This document shows positions 1 to 11,062 of a DNA stretch of 64,000 bases, one piece after another; the first letter of the stretch is position 1; every line of letters starts with the position of its first letter. The position numbers were made by a program, and so were the translations under genes. The stretch lies in the NCBI RefSeq assembly GCF_020382885.2, contig NC_058494.1:27006329-27070328 (forward strand), given 5' to 3'. Below the pieces are notes generated by a model. It did no database searches. It was given only the letters and a program-made list of their open reading frames with translations, and had not been told where the DNA came from. The stretch is from Scatophagus argus. Its lineage: Eukaryota > Chordata > Actinopteri > Scatophagidae.

Positions 1-3000
1 TCAGAGGATCCGGGCGTCAGGCCTCCTGCTGCTGGAGACGATCTTGTTCGGCTCTCTGCTCCTCTACTTCCCGGTGAGTGCCGGCTGAGTGTGTCACAGA
101 TTAGAGCTCTTTACAGATCACTGCACAGCACCGCGCCATGGATTATATCATAATGGACCGTTTGTGGGAGGGTGAACGGGTTGAGGGTGTGTGTGTGTGT
201 GTGTGTGTGTGTAAGTGGAAATGGGGTGGGTGGGAAGGCAGTCGACAGTTTTCATAACTGCTCCGGTGACAGATTATCAGTCAATCTTCTGATTCATTTT
301 ACCAATTAAAGAGCTGTTAAATCAAGTCAGCCATGACTTTCTATCCATACATCTGAAAGAGCCGGTCGATGTGAGACTCACTGACCCTCGGTGTGTGTGT
401 GTACTGCAGGTCATTGATTTAGTTTAATGTGTGGTGTGTGTACATGGTAATGGGCCGTTTTAATGGCAGCTCTTTGCCTCTTAAAGGGACATTTCACCCT
501 CAAATCAAAAATACTTTCATTTCCTTTCACCTGCAGTGCAGTTCACCCATTTAGATTGTCTTGGTGTGAGCTGCACAGTTTGTTTGGAGAAGTTGGGAGT
601 TTTTGCACAAGCAGCAATGACTGAACAGATTACAGATTAAAAACAAAAAGGGTACAATGTCAGATTAATGAAGAGGTCTGGATTTTATTTTCCCACTTGC
701 TGCCATCTTGGCAGCTACAGGACACAGTCCTCATTGATTTTCCTGAATTAGGATTTTTGAGGATTATGATCAGGATTGAGTTTATTTGAGGTAGCACAAG
801 TGTGACAGGCTGAGACACCTTTCAATCAGGCAAACATGCTCTAAAACATGTCAGTTTATTGGGTACATTTAGCTCAGACTAATGCAGTGCAATGCAATAA
901 CTTCTACTGTCAAGAGACTCTGTGGTCATTCTGGGGGTTTTGTGGTGTGTGTTTCTGTGCACATCCATCCATCCATTTTCTATACCGCTTATCCGGTTTC
1001 TGTGGACTTGTGTTATGTTATTCTGATATGCGCTGATAATATGCCGGATATAATATAATTTTACATTCTCATTTTCATGCATTTTGCAATAAAAATGTAA
1101 AGCTTTTCACAAGCGGTTTCTCTGGTAATACCTGGAACAAGCACTCCCATCCCGCCTACAGAGTAAGTTCAGAGAGGCAATGCAGCTTGTGTGTTACAGT
1201 CGCCACCCTGTGGTGAAGTTGAGACACTGCATGCCATTTATTTCTCATGTCAAGGTGGCTGCAGCTAGCGCACTACTTAGGTGGGCCAATCAGGATCCAG
1301 TATTCACTCTGACCAGGAAATCAGGGTAAATATGAGATACATTATGAGATTCAAACTGTCAAACCATATACAGTACGGTGAAGTTAGTCAGGACAGGAGT
1401 GCAGGAATTGAGTTGAATTGAATCTTGAGTCTTTTTTGTCATTTTGGGATGAAGATGTAAGAGTTTTGTCTGACAGATTCAAAGGTAAACTGCAGCCCAC
1501 ACACCTGACTGCAGGTGTGACAGATGAAAAGTGAGCGTCCACACTCTCATCTCAGTGAGGACTCACTGTGCCTGGGAGTCCATTTGATCTACAAACAGAT
1601 CACCTGCTGCAGGGCCTGTTTGGTCGCAGTGCTGAAAAGCCTTTTCTGTCTCTTCAAATGGCTACTGATTGATTGTATTGATTAAAAAAATGCCATTTTG
1701 TGTTTGTATTTCAATTTATTTTTAATTTATTTATATTGCACCTTATACAATCAAAATTGTCTGTAGATGCTTTACAGAGACCCAGAGCCTGAACCCCTGA
1801 GCAAGCAGACAGTGGCAAGGAAAAACTCCCTATTTGACTAGTTAGTTATTTTTTGCTTAACACAAGGAAAGAATTTAATACATACAGCGGTGTAATATAA
1901 CTGAATATGTTTACTCAGGTACTGGAGATACTTTTAGTCTCTTTTCACGCCACTTTCTACCTCTACTCCACTACGTCTTGATAAAAAATCTATTATGTTA
2001 TTTTTGCAGTCACCAAGGACGTCATTCTTCTGATTTTACTTCACACATAATTACTTTTAACTAAGAACTTTTCCAAATCCGTGCTTTTAACTATTATTAC
2101 AGTATAGTATCAGTACTTTAAAGGATACTGAATACTTCCTCCACCACTGAATACCTCTCTTACATTTGTTGGGGAACAAAAGCAGCTACATTAGTGAATA
2201 AAGCACACATACGGTGATGACGTCATTGCAGGATACTTTTGTGACTCCATAGATAAGTTTTCTATTAGTGCCCCTACCTTATATTACCCCGATTCCTAAA
2301 AAGGTTGGGACAGACTTGAAAAATATTTAGTCGTTTAAGGGCTAGTAAACATAAAGCATCATAACTTCCCTCAGAAGGTTTTTCTGTTGGCAATTCAACG
2401 TGAAGGATTAATATTCAGCTAAATGATGTAAAATCCATTTTTTGGCAGTCGGTGTGAGAATTTAAACCAGTCTGCATCTGTGGCGTCCTTAGTTTGAAAC
2501 CTTCTTTTATTTCTGTGCAGTGCTGAATTGTGTAGTTAAACGTACATGTTATCTGCGTACAGTTGATGCAAAAGGCTTCACATTTTAAAACCATCCAGAC
2601 ACCCAAAGCTGAAGAGTTAAAAAAAAACAAAAAACATAAAACGTTTCTTTTGCTTTGCAGCTTCAGACTGACCAATCAGATTATTTCTTCTTCGTCCAGA
2701 GCAGCTCTGTCTATCACCGAGACTCCAATCTGCCTTTGAGCGCAGGCCATTTCTGCTGATTGCAACTCACATGTTTTCTGATTCTATATGTATTCACTCT
2801 GAGTAGTTTATCCTTTATGAGCGGTTTGAACACCATCATGTGAATTTGCATTCACATTTTAGGCTTTAGCTGATGCTCTTATCCAGAGCGACTGTCACAG
2901 CACAATGAGCTTTAATTCCTGGATTACAGTCATCCACTCTTCTGTTACATACTCAACTGTAGTACTGATGTTACTTTTGTCTACTGCTTGTACAACACTA

Positions 3001-6000
3001 GTAACAGCAACAGCTTAGTAAGAAACATAGTAGCAGCAGCACTTGATCACAGCAGTGATAGATAGTGGAAGTAATGATCATCCATATAATAGCAATAAAG
3101 GTATAATAGCAGTGAGGATTGCTTATTTCATACAAATAATCAGTCGTCCACACTGATGCAGTAGTTTGACTCACAGTAAACGTCTCTCTGGCTCTCCAGG
3201 TCTTCATCATGTACTTCAAGCCGAGTACTTTCAGGTGTATTCTGCTCCGCTGGGTCCGAATGCTCGGCTTCTCCATCGTCTATGGCACAGTCACACTGAA
3301 AATGTACAGGTGGGTTCACGTTAAGGTTTCCCTTATTGTAGAGTAACACAACAAAATACAATTCTGATCTGAAAGTTCAATACAGAAGAAATAAAAACTC
3401 TTTAAACATCTAATATGATTCTATAAGACTCGCAAAAGAAGTAAACACTTCATACATCTCCAAAATCATTTCTGTTGTTTTCTAATTCTGCAGTAGGAAA
3501 CTACAGTGCACCAATATCCAGTTATCAGGTTCAGCAAAAGTTAAAGAGTTAAAGGTCCTTAATCTTTCAAAGTTAGTTTCCCTTTATGTTCACAGTCGTC
3601 TGCATTCGTCTCCAGCAGTCAAACACTGATTCTCGCCTCTGCACAGGGTGCTGAAGGTCTTCCTCTCACGCACGGCCCAAAGAGTGCCCTACATGTCCAG
3701 CCTCCACCTGCTGAGGATTCTGGGAGTGATGCTGATGACCGTCAGCTGGTTCCTGTGTGCGTGGACGGTGGGTGTCCTCCAGAACCGCGACAGGAACATC
3801 CCGGTGTTCATCACAACCACCACGTCAGAGGGCCAGGGGTTCAACCTGTGTTACCTGGACCGCTGGGACTACATGATGGCTGTGGGTGAGTGGCACCAGT
3901 TGGGGCTGATGGTTCCCGTCACTAATTGACATGAAAGAATGTCAAAGAACTTAAAATACAGGACAAACAACTGCACTATCCATATGTGAACTCTGAAGTG
4001 ACTTTCTCTGTTCTTTCGTTGTTCTGGCCCAGCTGAGCTGCTCTTCCTGTGCTGGGGCAGCTCCCTGTGGACCGCCGTCAGGCCGGTCCCCTCGGCCTTC
4101 CACGAGCCTCGCTACATGGGCATCGCCATCCACAACGAGCTGCTTCTCTCCACCATGTTTCACCTGTTTCGGTAAACAGCGAGTGTTTCTCTGAACTAAC
4201 CTGCTAACCTGAGTGGTAGCCTCAACAGTAAAAACACTGATGTGGTGTGATTTTCTGTCCCCTTCAGGTTCACCTTTCCTTCTCTCCATCCTGACTGGAT
4301 GTTGCTGCTCTCCTTCACACACACCCATGTGACCATTACTGTCACACTCGCCCTGCTATTCATTCCCAAGGTATTCAGCATTTTTATGTCATAATGCCAA
4401 AATGAATACGTTTCAGGGGAGATTACGGGGGGGTAAGTAGAAAAAAAGGTCAACAATAAAGCATTAAAAATGTAGATTGATGAGTAATCCTAATTTCATT
4501 CTTTCTCTTGACACTCACCAGAAGTGACAACTGGTACTTCTGAAATCATTCAGATGAGGTTGAAATGTATTGCATATAATGGATTAATGGGACAATGATT
4601 TTGTGAGATTATGAATAGTACAGTGTTATTGGATATTCCGAGAAATTAATTATTTAAAAAAGTTTTAAAGGCACTTATCATCAAAGAGATGACAAGAAAC
4701 AAAATTCTGAGTGAAAAATTATGACTTAACTTTATTTTCACATACTAACATCTAATGTTTGTCTTGAAGTTCTGCACTATAGAAAAGTTGTTTGATAAAT
4801 TAAAGAAGTTTTACAGGCTCAGGATTACATCGAGAGAGATTTTAGATTACTTTTTTCTGCTTGGAGAAACTTTTACAAATGTTAAACCTCCATGGATCAA
4901 AATATAACGGAACTAGACTCATAATCGACCGTGTTTGCTGTTTGGTGTTGTTTGACAGTTTCACAGACGTGTTTTATAAAAGGAAAAAAATCGATTTCGG
5001 GCCTCAGGGAAAACTTCTGCTGCTACTTCAGTTTAGCATGTATCATTTAGTATTTAAGCCTGCTAACATGCGTACACTTAGCATAATAACAAGCTAGTGC
5101 TTGGCATGTTTTGTCCAGGAAGTCAGTGGACTGTGAATGTCTTTTGTGACAAGCCATTGAAGAATGGGCATAACTGCAACTCAATTTCAACTCAATTTCA
5201 TTTCCACGTGCAAAATGTTAAAATATGAGCTGTATGCCGGTGTTTGTGTCCCACAGTTTCTCTACGTGTCCAAGCCTGGGAGAGAGGAGATAGCAGCAGA
5301 GGTGTATGAAGATGAAGTGGACCTTCGGCGCTCCAGCTCGTACCTCAACAGCAGTTTTCACTCTGCTTGGAGTGAGCCCAGTGTGGACCCCGAAGACTTT
5401 CGGGTAAACTCTCAAGTACCCTCTGAACGATGTTATCATTTTACACTGGCATACAATTTGCATGAGATGGAAGAAATTGCAATAGTCACATTTAAATAAG
5501 AAATATAAATTTCCCTTAAGTTCAGTTATAAACACATGCAGACTCAATTTAACACATCTTAAATGTATTATAATTGATATCTTAAATTAACTGTAAAATA
5601 CAATCAACAGAATGAACGCATGCTGTACTGTATAACCTTTCTCTCCTCTTGATCCTTTTCCTGTCCGAAACTGCGTTCTTCTTAAATGAAAACGTATCTT
5701 TTAGCTTTCCTCTGACTTGTTACTCTCCATATCTTTTCCTCTCCTCAATCATTTCAACCATTTCCTCAATCTCTTCATCAATCCCCACCTGCGCCAGGAT
5801 GAACTGAAGAAGTTATATGCCCAATTAGAAGTCCACAAGACCAAGAAGATGACTGCAAACAACCCTCATCTGTCAAAAAAGCGAAGCTCTCGATGTGCAC
5901 TGGGGAGATCAATTATTAGACGCATTGCTGAGATCCCAGAAACCATGAGCCGGCAGTGCAGCCGCGAGGACAAAGATGGATCATTCCACAGTAGAGGTGT

Positions 6001-9000
6001 GAATCAGTCTGAGTCTTTCAGGAGTGCCGCAGATACAGTATCAGTCAGTATCAGTTACAAAAGTTCAATGAAAACTCCATCACCATCGATGCGCAAGTCC
6101 CACAGTGATCATCACTATGTCAGGGAAAGAGACTCTTCTTTGCGTGGCTCCATGTTAAAGGCCAACACTGAGAAGAGATCTTCCCGACGTTCTGAGACCG
6201 ATTCCCTGGACATTCCACCAGGGGTCTGTAAGTCAGCCAGTGCCCAAAATCTGACAATTGATACCAATCTCCTGCACCCTGATCACACCAGGCTTCATAA
6301 GTCCTGGAGTCTGACATCAACTACCGGCCATTCTATGGAGAACATGTCTAAGGTTAATAGAGCCAGCACAGTGATGACAAGGTCAAGGCAGAGCATATCC
6401 ATTAGTGACCAGACCAGGAGTGCTCTTCGCTCAGAGTCATTTGACAAGGCTGAGGTCTGTCCATGGGAGGTGGAACCAGAACAATCAGGAGACAAGAGCC
6501 AGAAGCATGTCACATATGCAAACTCTGGGGACAATGAGGTAAAAAGGCCACTATCTCCACAGGCGCTTATCTGTCCCTGGGACCATTTACCACCTGTACA
6601 AAATAATCCTCCAGAGGACAAAGGAATACAAGGTGAATCTGAGTCCCCCAAACCACAGGCCCCTGTGTCTGCAAGTGCACCAGGCTCCCCAAGACCAAAG
6701 GTCACAAAAGATCAACGTGTCTTCTCCTTACGCACCACCAGCACTAAGTGGCTTTCTGTGAAATCAATTATGGGATCCATGGATGCAGGAAGCAAGTCCA
6801 GTAGGGATGGAAGTTTGCATAAAGAGGATTCAATTTCACAAAAAAGTCAGGAAAGTGCTTCGACTACACCAAGATCAGGAACATCTAGTAGACGTCCAAG
6901 CATGGAAAAGAGGACACTGCATAAAAGAAGTATGACAGCAACAGACGGAAAACCATGCCTTGTGAAGCAGAATGCCATTAGATTGTCCTCAGGGGATTCT
7001 TCAGACAGAAGTCCGAGAAGGCTTGTGATAGTAAAATCTGCTGTCTACCCTTGGGACATGGATGATGTGCAAAAAGATGGCACTTATGAAAATGTGTTTT
7101 TATCAAGGCAGAATAGCAAACGTAGTAGTATAAGTTCTTGGGAAACTGCCAGCAGCTGCAGAACTCCTTCGACCCACAGAAGAGGCAGTAATCGAATAAC
7201 ACCAGTCCGTAATGTTTCCCATGCAGATGTGTGTCCATGGGATGGAGCAGGTACTTTCCAGGAAGGAGAGGGACCAAAGAAACAGCAGAGCATTAAAGCA
7301 GATGTCTGTCCTTGGGAGTCACAGGTATCTGAAATATCTAATGTATGCCCATGGGAAGATCACAGTAATGTGAGAAGACAAGGAAGTGCCCATGGAAATG
7401 TGTGTCCTTGGGAATCTCAGGATATTCCCGTTATTTATCATGCTAACATGTCCAGAGATTCAATGACACAACAGTCTTTAAAACGAGCAACAGACATTTG
7501 TCCCTGGGAGACTGCAGAAACTCCCCAACCTTCAATAAGGCAAGATAATGAATATGCAAATGTTTGTCCTTGGGATGTTCAGGGTAAAGCAGAAGTTGTG
7601 TATGAAAACCTGAATCCTTTGGAGACCAAGGGAACACTAACGGTGCCAGTTCGACAAGAAGTTATAAAACCTGCCATCTACCCTGGTGCATCAAAAGAAA
7701 GTTTAAGTAATGAGCAACAATACTGTGCAAAATCACCTGCCCTGCCTCTGGGCAGACAAGTGACCAAGACAACAGAAAACTGTCCATGGGATTTCCCTGA
7801 TCCCCCTAAAATCATGGAGAACATTTGCCCATGGGAAGAGGGGAACACAGAGCCAGTAAATACAGACTCAAAGTCGCAAACGACCATTAAAGTAGATATT
7901 TGTCCTTGGGAGACTGGAAATCAAGACAGACCAGAAGACTCACAAAAAGGTTCCACACAGACTGAAGGAAGAGACGGAACAAGGGTAAACATATGCCCAT
8001 GGGAAACTGAGCCCCCTGAAAAACCTGCAGCTACCATAGTGGTGTCACAAGGACTGGAAAGACAGGTGGATGTTTGTCCATGGGATAGTAATGAACCAGA
8101 GTCCAGAAAAACAGAGATCCCCAGAACATCAGAAAGTCACGTAAGGCAATACACAGCTCATGCAAACGTTTGCCCATGGGAAACGGAATCCCCAGGTGTT
8201 CTGGAAAAGAAAGACAGCACTCGAGCAGATGTTTGTCCATGGGACACAGAGGAACCAAAAGTTCTCAAAAAACAAGACAGTGCTCAGACAGACGTCTGTC
8301 CATGGGAGACAGAGGAGCCAAAAGTTCTCAAAAAACAAGATAGCGCTCGAGCAGATGTTTGTCCATGGGAGTCCGAAGAGCCAAAAGTTCTCAAGAAGCA
8401 AGACAGCGCTCGAGCAGATGTTTGTCCATGGGAGTCCGAAGAACCAAAAGTTCTCAAGAAGCAAGACAGCGCTCGAGCAGATGTTTGTCCATGGGAGTCC
8501 GAAGAGCCAAAAGTTCTCAAGAAGCAAGACAGCGCTCGAGCAGATGTTTGTCCATGGGAGTCCGAAGAGCCAAAAGTTCTCAAGAAGCAAGACAGCGCTC
8601 GGGCAGATGTCTGTCCATGGGAGACTGAAGAACCAGGAGTCATCAAAAAGCAAGACAGCGCTGGAGCAGATGTTTGTCCCTGGGAATCCAAGGATCCACA
8701 AACAAGTAAAGCTGATATTCCTAACAGTGACAAAGATGAAATCACAGAGAACCTGGGACCGCTCAATGTAGAGGAGAATCCAGCATATATCGACACAGAG
8801 CAAATAAGCGAGTCTAAAGAAAACTTAGCTCTTGGCCGACGTGATGCTCTGTGTCCCTGGGAGATGGTAAGGAGCAGATCTGGTTCATTCACAGATAATT
8901 CCTCTGACGTTTTTACATGGGAGCCTGAAAATATTCCTGAGGAAGATGAGGAGGATGATGCAGAATGTGCAGCTGAGGCTCTGGTATTCCCACCTGACTT

Positions 9001-9004
9001 GTGA
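1..9004 (+). CDS. gpr179: GPR179, orphan class C GPCR (3' part, 5' end outside window)
   Basis: Seven exons are visible: 1-73, 3200-3309, 3647-3885, 4033-4171, 4268-4370, 5257-5403 and 5798-9004 (TGA). All junctions are GT-AG and in phase, giving 1,338 residues. The first six encode TM2 to TM7 of the GPR158/GPR179 family, including the CILLRW, SRTAQR, DRWDYM, FHEPRYM and HNELL stretches, and lead into DELKKLYAQLEVHKTKK. The last exon encodes 1,068 residues with 23 CPW[E/D] motifs plus a degenerate YPWD and TWEP. GPR158 has only a few such motifs, so the number favours GPR179; the adjacent mrpl45 agrees with human 17q12. In mammals GPR179 sits on dendritic tips of retinal ON-bipolar cells, recruits RGS7/RGS11-Gbeta5 complexes in the mGluR6 cascade, and is mutated in congenital stationary night blindness. 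The signal peptide, ectodomain and TM1 lie left of the window. Confidence 0.93.
74..3199 (+). other. Long gpr179 intron with repeat debris
   Basis: This 3.1-kb intron has a GT donor at 74 and an AG acceptor at 3198-3199. It holds a GT microsatellite at about 187-212 and an ACTT-paced interspersed repeat at about 1895-2160. A solitary fragment at about 2288-2325 resembles the end of the fish long-TIR DNA transposon found in the zinc-finger cluster. I see no coding sequence. Confidence 0.7.
187..212. repeat. (GT)n microsatellite
   Basis: A run of GT dinucleotides inside a gpr179 intron. Other runs of this kind are at about 14252-14274, 44342-44365 and 52731-52751. Confidence 0.9.
8228..8731 (+). 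repeat. 63-bp coding tandem repeat in gpr179 (21-residue CPWE units)
   Basis: Eight consecutive units begin at 8228, 8291, 8354, 8417, 8480, 8543, 8606 and 8669, each exactly 63 bp apart. The consensus unit starts VCPWESEEPKVLKKQD. Units 3 to 6 are nearly identical at the nucleotide level, synonymous sites included. The eighth keeps VCPWES and then diverges. Because the period is a multiple of three, several other frames, sense and antisense, also stay open here; those are artefacts. Confidence 0.95.
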
Positions 9005-10700
9005 TCTAAATCTGGCCCGCATTTGCTTTCACTTTTGACCCCACCCACTAAATCAAGGGGAATGAGCTACCATTTTCATGGTACTCCACTGAAGGCTAAG
9101 GAGAAAGTTTTTAGCTTGCCAAGCTCCACAAGGAGGTCAGAGTGCATGGTCTGCTCACAAACCAAGGCCCTCTATTGGACAATTACTTGGACTAATAAAA
9201 GACAGATCTTAAGGCTGTTATTTCATGTTGGACTATCCCAGAAAGAGGTCTGTAGTCGAAACTCGATGAGCTGGACACAATCAAGTCGTGCAAATATGAC
9301 TGAAAATACATTTTAACTGGAGCACGTATTGCACACTCATTATGTTCCTAATTAATCCAGCGATGAACTACAAACAGACATTTCTTGGCTGTTGGAAGGG
9401 CATCTAAGGCATTTAGATGAAGTCGCTTTTCTTCCTGTTCCCCTCCCCCCATTTTATTTAAAATCTTTTTTGTGTCTTTGTATGTTATTAGGTGACAATT
9501 CACACATTTGCCATGTACGTAGAGTATACTGGACACATGGCTGGGGTGAATATGTTACAGAACCACGACTAGTCCACAGTACTCAAAATCACAAATATAG
9601 TACAGGATGGAGGTAGAAGGAACTTAGTGGAAGATGGAAGCTTAACCAGCACACATATAAATGCTGGTCTAATTTTGCTGTTTTGTGGAAATTATATTTT
9701 GAAAGTAGAAGAAAGAGTTAAGTTAAAAGCTGTGCTGCCAGAACTACAATGGATGTCAAATTACGTTTCTATCAGTTGATAAAACTATGCATACCTGTTT
9801 GCTTATGGACTGATTTCATGACTAAAAGCCAATGATTAATATTATTCTTACTTTTGATTCAGTCATAACAGACTTAGGTTTAGATTGCAGTTAACCTGAA
9901 ATGATTCTAAATTTAACTAAAAGCTACAAAGAATCTAAGTTATGGTCAAATGCAAAAACTTTTTCAGGGTTCTTTATGCAGATCATATTATTGGTTATAG
10001 TCACTGCTGGTAAGTCACATCTTTGGCAACACCTGAGAATTCATAAATACTTTCTGAAGGTACTACACTCACATATTCATATGCTGATGATCAGTAATAC
10101 TACAGAATTAATGAGACTGATTTTTTTTTTAATTAAATCTAAGAATGGGTTGTTGTATGGCTAGGAGATGTCTTTAAGTAATAATTTCTTTCCATCAAAA
10201 GCAGAGTGGTATTTTAAAAACTTAAGAATCATCACATTTCAGATGCAGACTACTGCAACTTAATTAATTAATGATTTACAGTAAATTAAACTTACATCAA
10301 CGGTTCTCTGTATTGATGTAGTTAAGTCACATGCCTATGCCACATGTCTTTTTTCAGCACTTCTGCTACAGTGACTCTGGATTTCATTCGGTTATATCAC
10401 TGTGAAAACGCTGCAAAGTTTTTTGTCAATGGAGTGACCTAGTTTTGTGTGCATTGTTGCATGTTGGTGTTCTTGAATGGGAGTGTTGTAATTTGTCACA
10501 TAAAAAAAAGTATTGTTGTAACACATCCCTTTGCGTGGAGAAACAGACAGTGTTTTCAATTTTGTATGAAGTATCTTCTATGAAAAATCCTCTTGACATC
10601 TACTGGTGTGAAGAGAGGCAGATGGGACAACTTTATTTTTGTATTTCCTGAGGTCAACGTGCAACATATCCATCAGAGAAATAAACCATACAATTCGTGG
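9005..10700 (+). other. gpr179: gpr179 3' UTR and poly(A) signal
   Basis: About 1.7 kb of AT-rich sequence without coding potential follows the TGA. An AATAAA hexamer at 10680-10685 is the likely poly(A) signal. The 3' end of mrpl45 on the other strand starts about 30 bp further on. The boundary is inferred from the hexamer only. Confidence 0.6.
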
Positions 10701-10712
10701 AGATCTTTACAT

Positions 10713-10722
10713 TTTATTTATT
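10713..10722 (-). terminator. mrpl45: mrpl45 poly(A) signal
   Basis: Two overlapping TTTATT hexamers on the plus strand (AATAAA on the minus strand) lie about 340 bp past the mrpl45 stop. They are the first good candidates downstream of that gene. Confidence 0.55.
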
Positions 10723-11062
10723 TTACATGTACACATTAAGTTAGTATGATGGAAAAAAATCCATGAAACAAATTTGGTGGTAAGAGCTGTTATTGTCCGC
10801 AGCCCTTGTGTCATATTTTGCTGCGAAGAGAGAAGCAGCTTTATTGGCTGCAGGACGCAGCAGTTTGTTCATACTAAAACTCACCTGCTGCTGTTTTCCA
10901 CAGCCAACAGCATTTAGAGTTAAGAGCCTCCAAAGGAACACTGGTTTCCTGCCAAACTGGACAAACTAAGCAGCTACAGCCAAAGTTTAAACACCATTTG
11001 GCACGTGACTGCAGATAATGTCCTACTGTGGTTTGATGAGAACAGCAGCACCACCTGGTGGA

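Noticed and set aside
8228-8731. CRISPR-like regular repeat
   Set aside because: The units are contiguous coding repeats without spacers in a vertebrate gene.
1-9004. Assignment of the first gene to GPR158
   Set aside because: The 7TM region fits both paralogues, but 23 CPW[E/D] motifs in a huge last exon and the neighbouring mrpl45 fit GPR179; GPR158 carries only a few such motifs.
8129-9048. Long open frames of 203, 224 and 254 codons in other frames of the gpr179 last exon
   Set aside because: They arise because the 63-bp repeat has a period divisible by three, so any frame free of stops in one unit stays open. The sense frame carries the conserved CPWE family.
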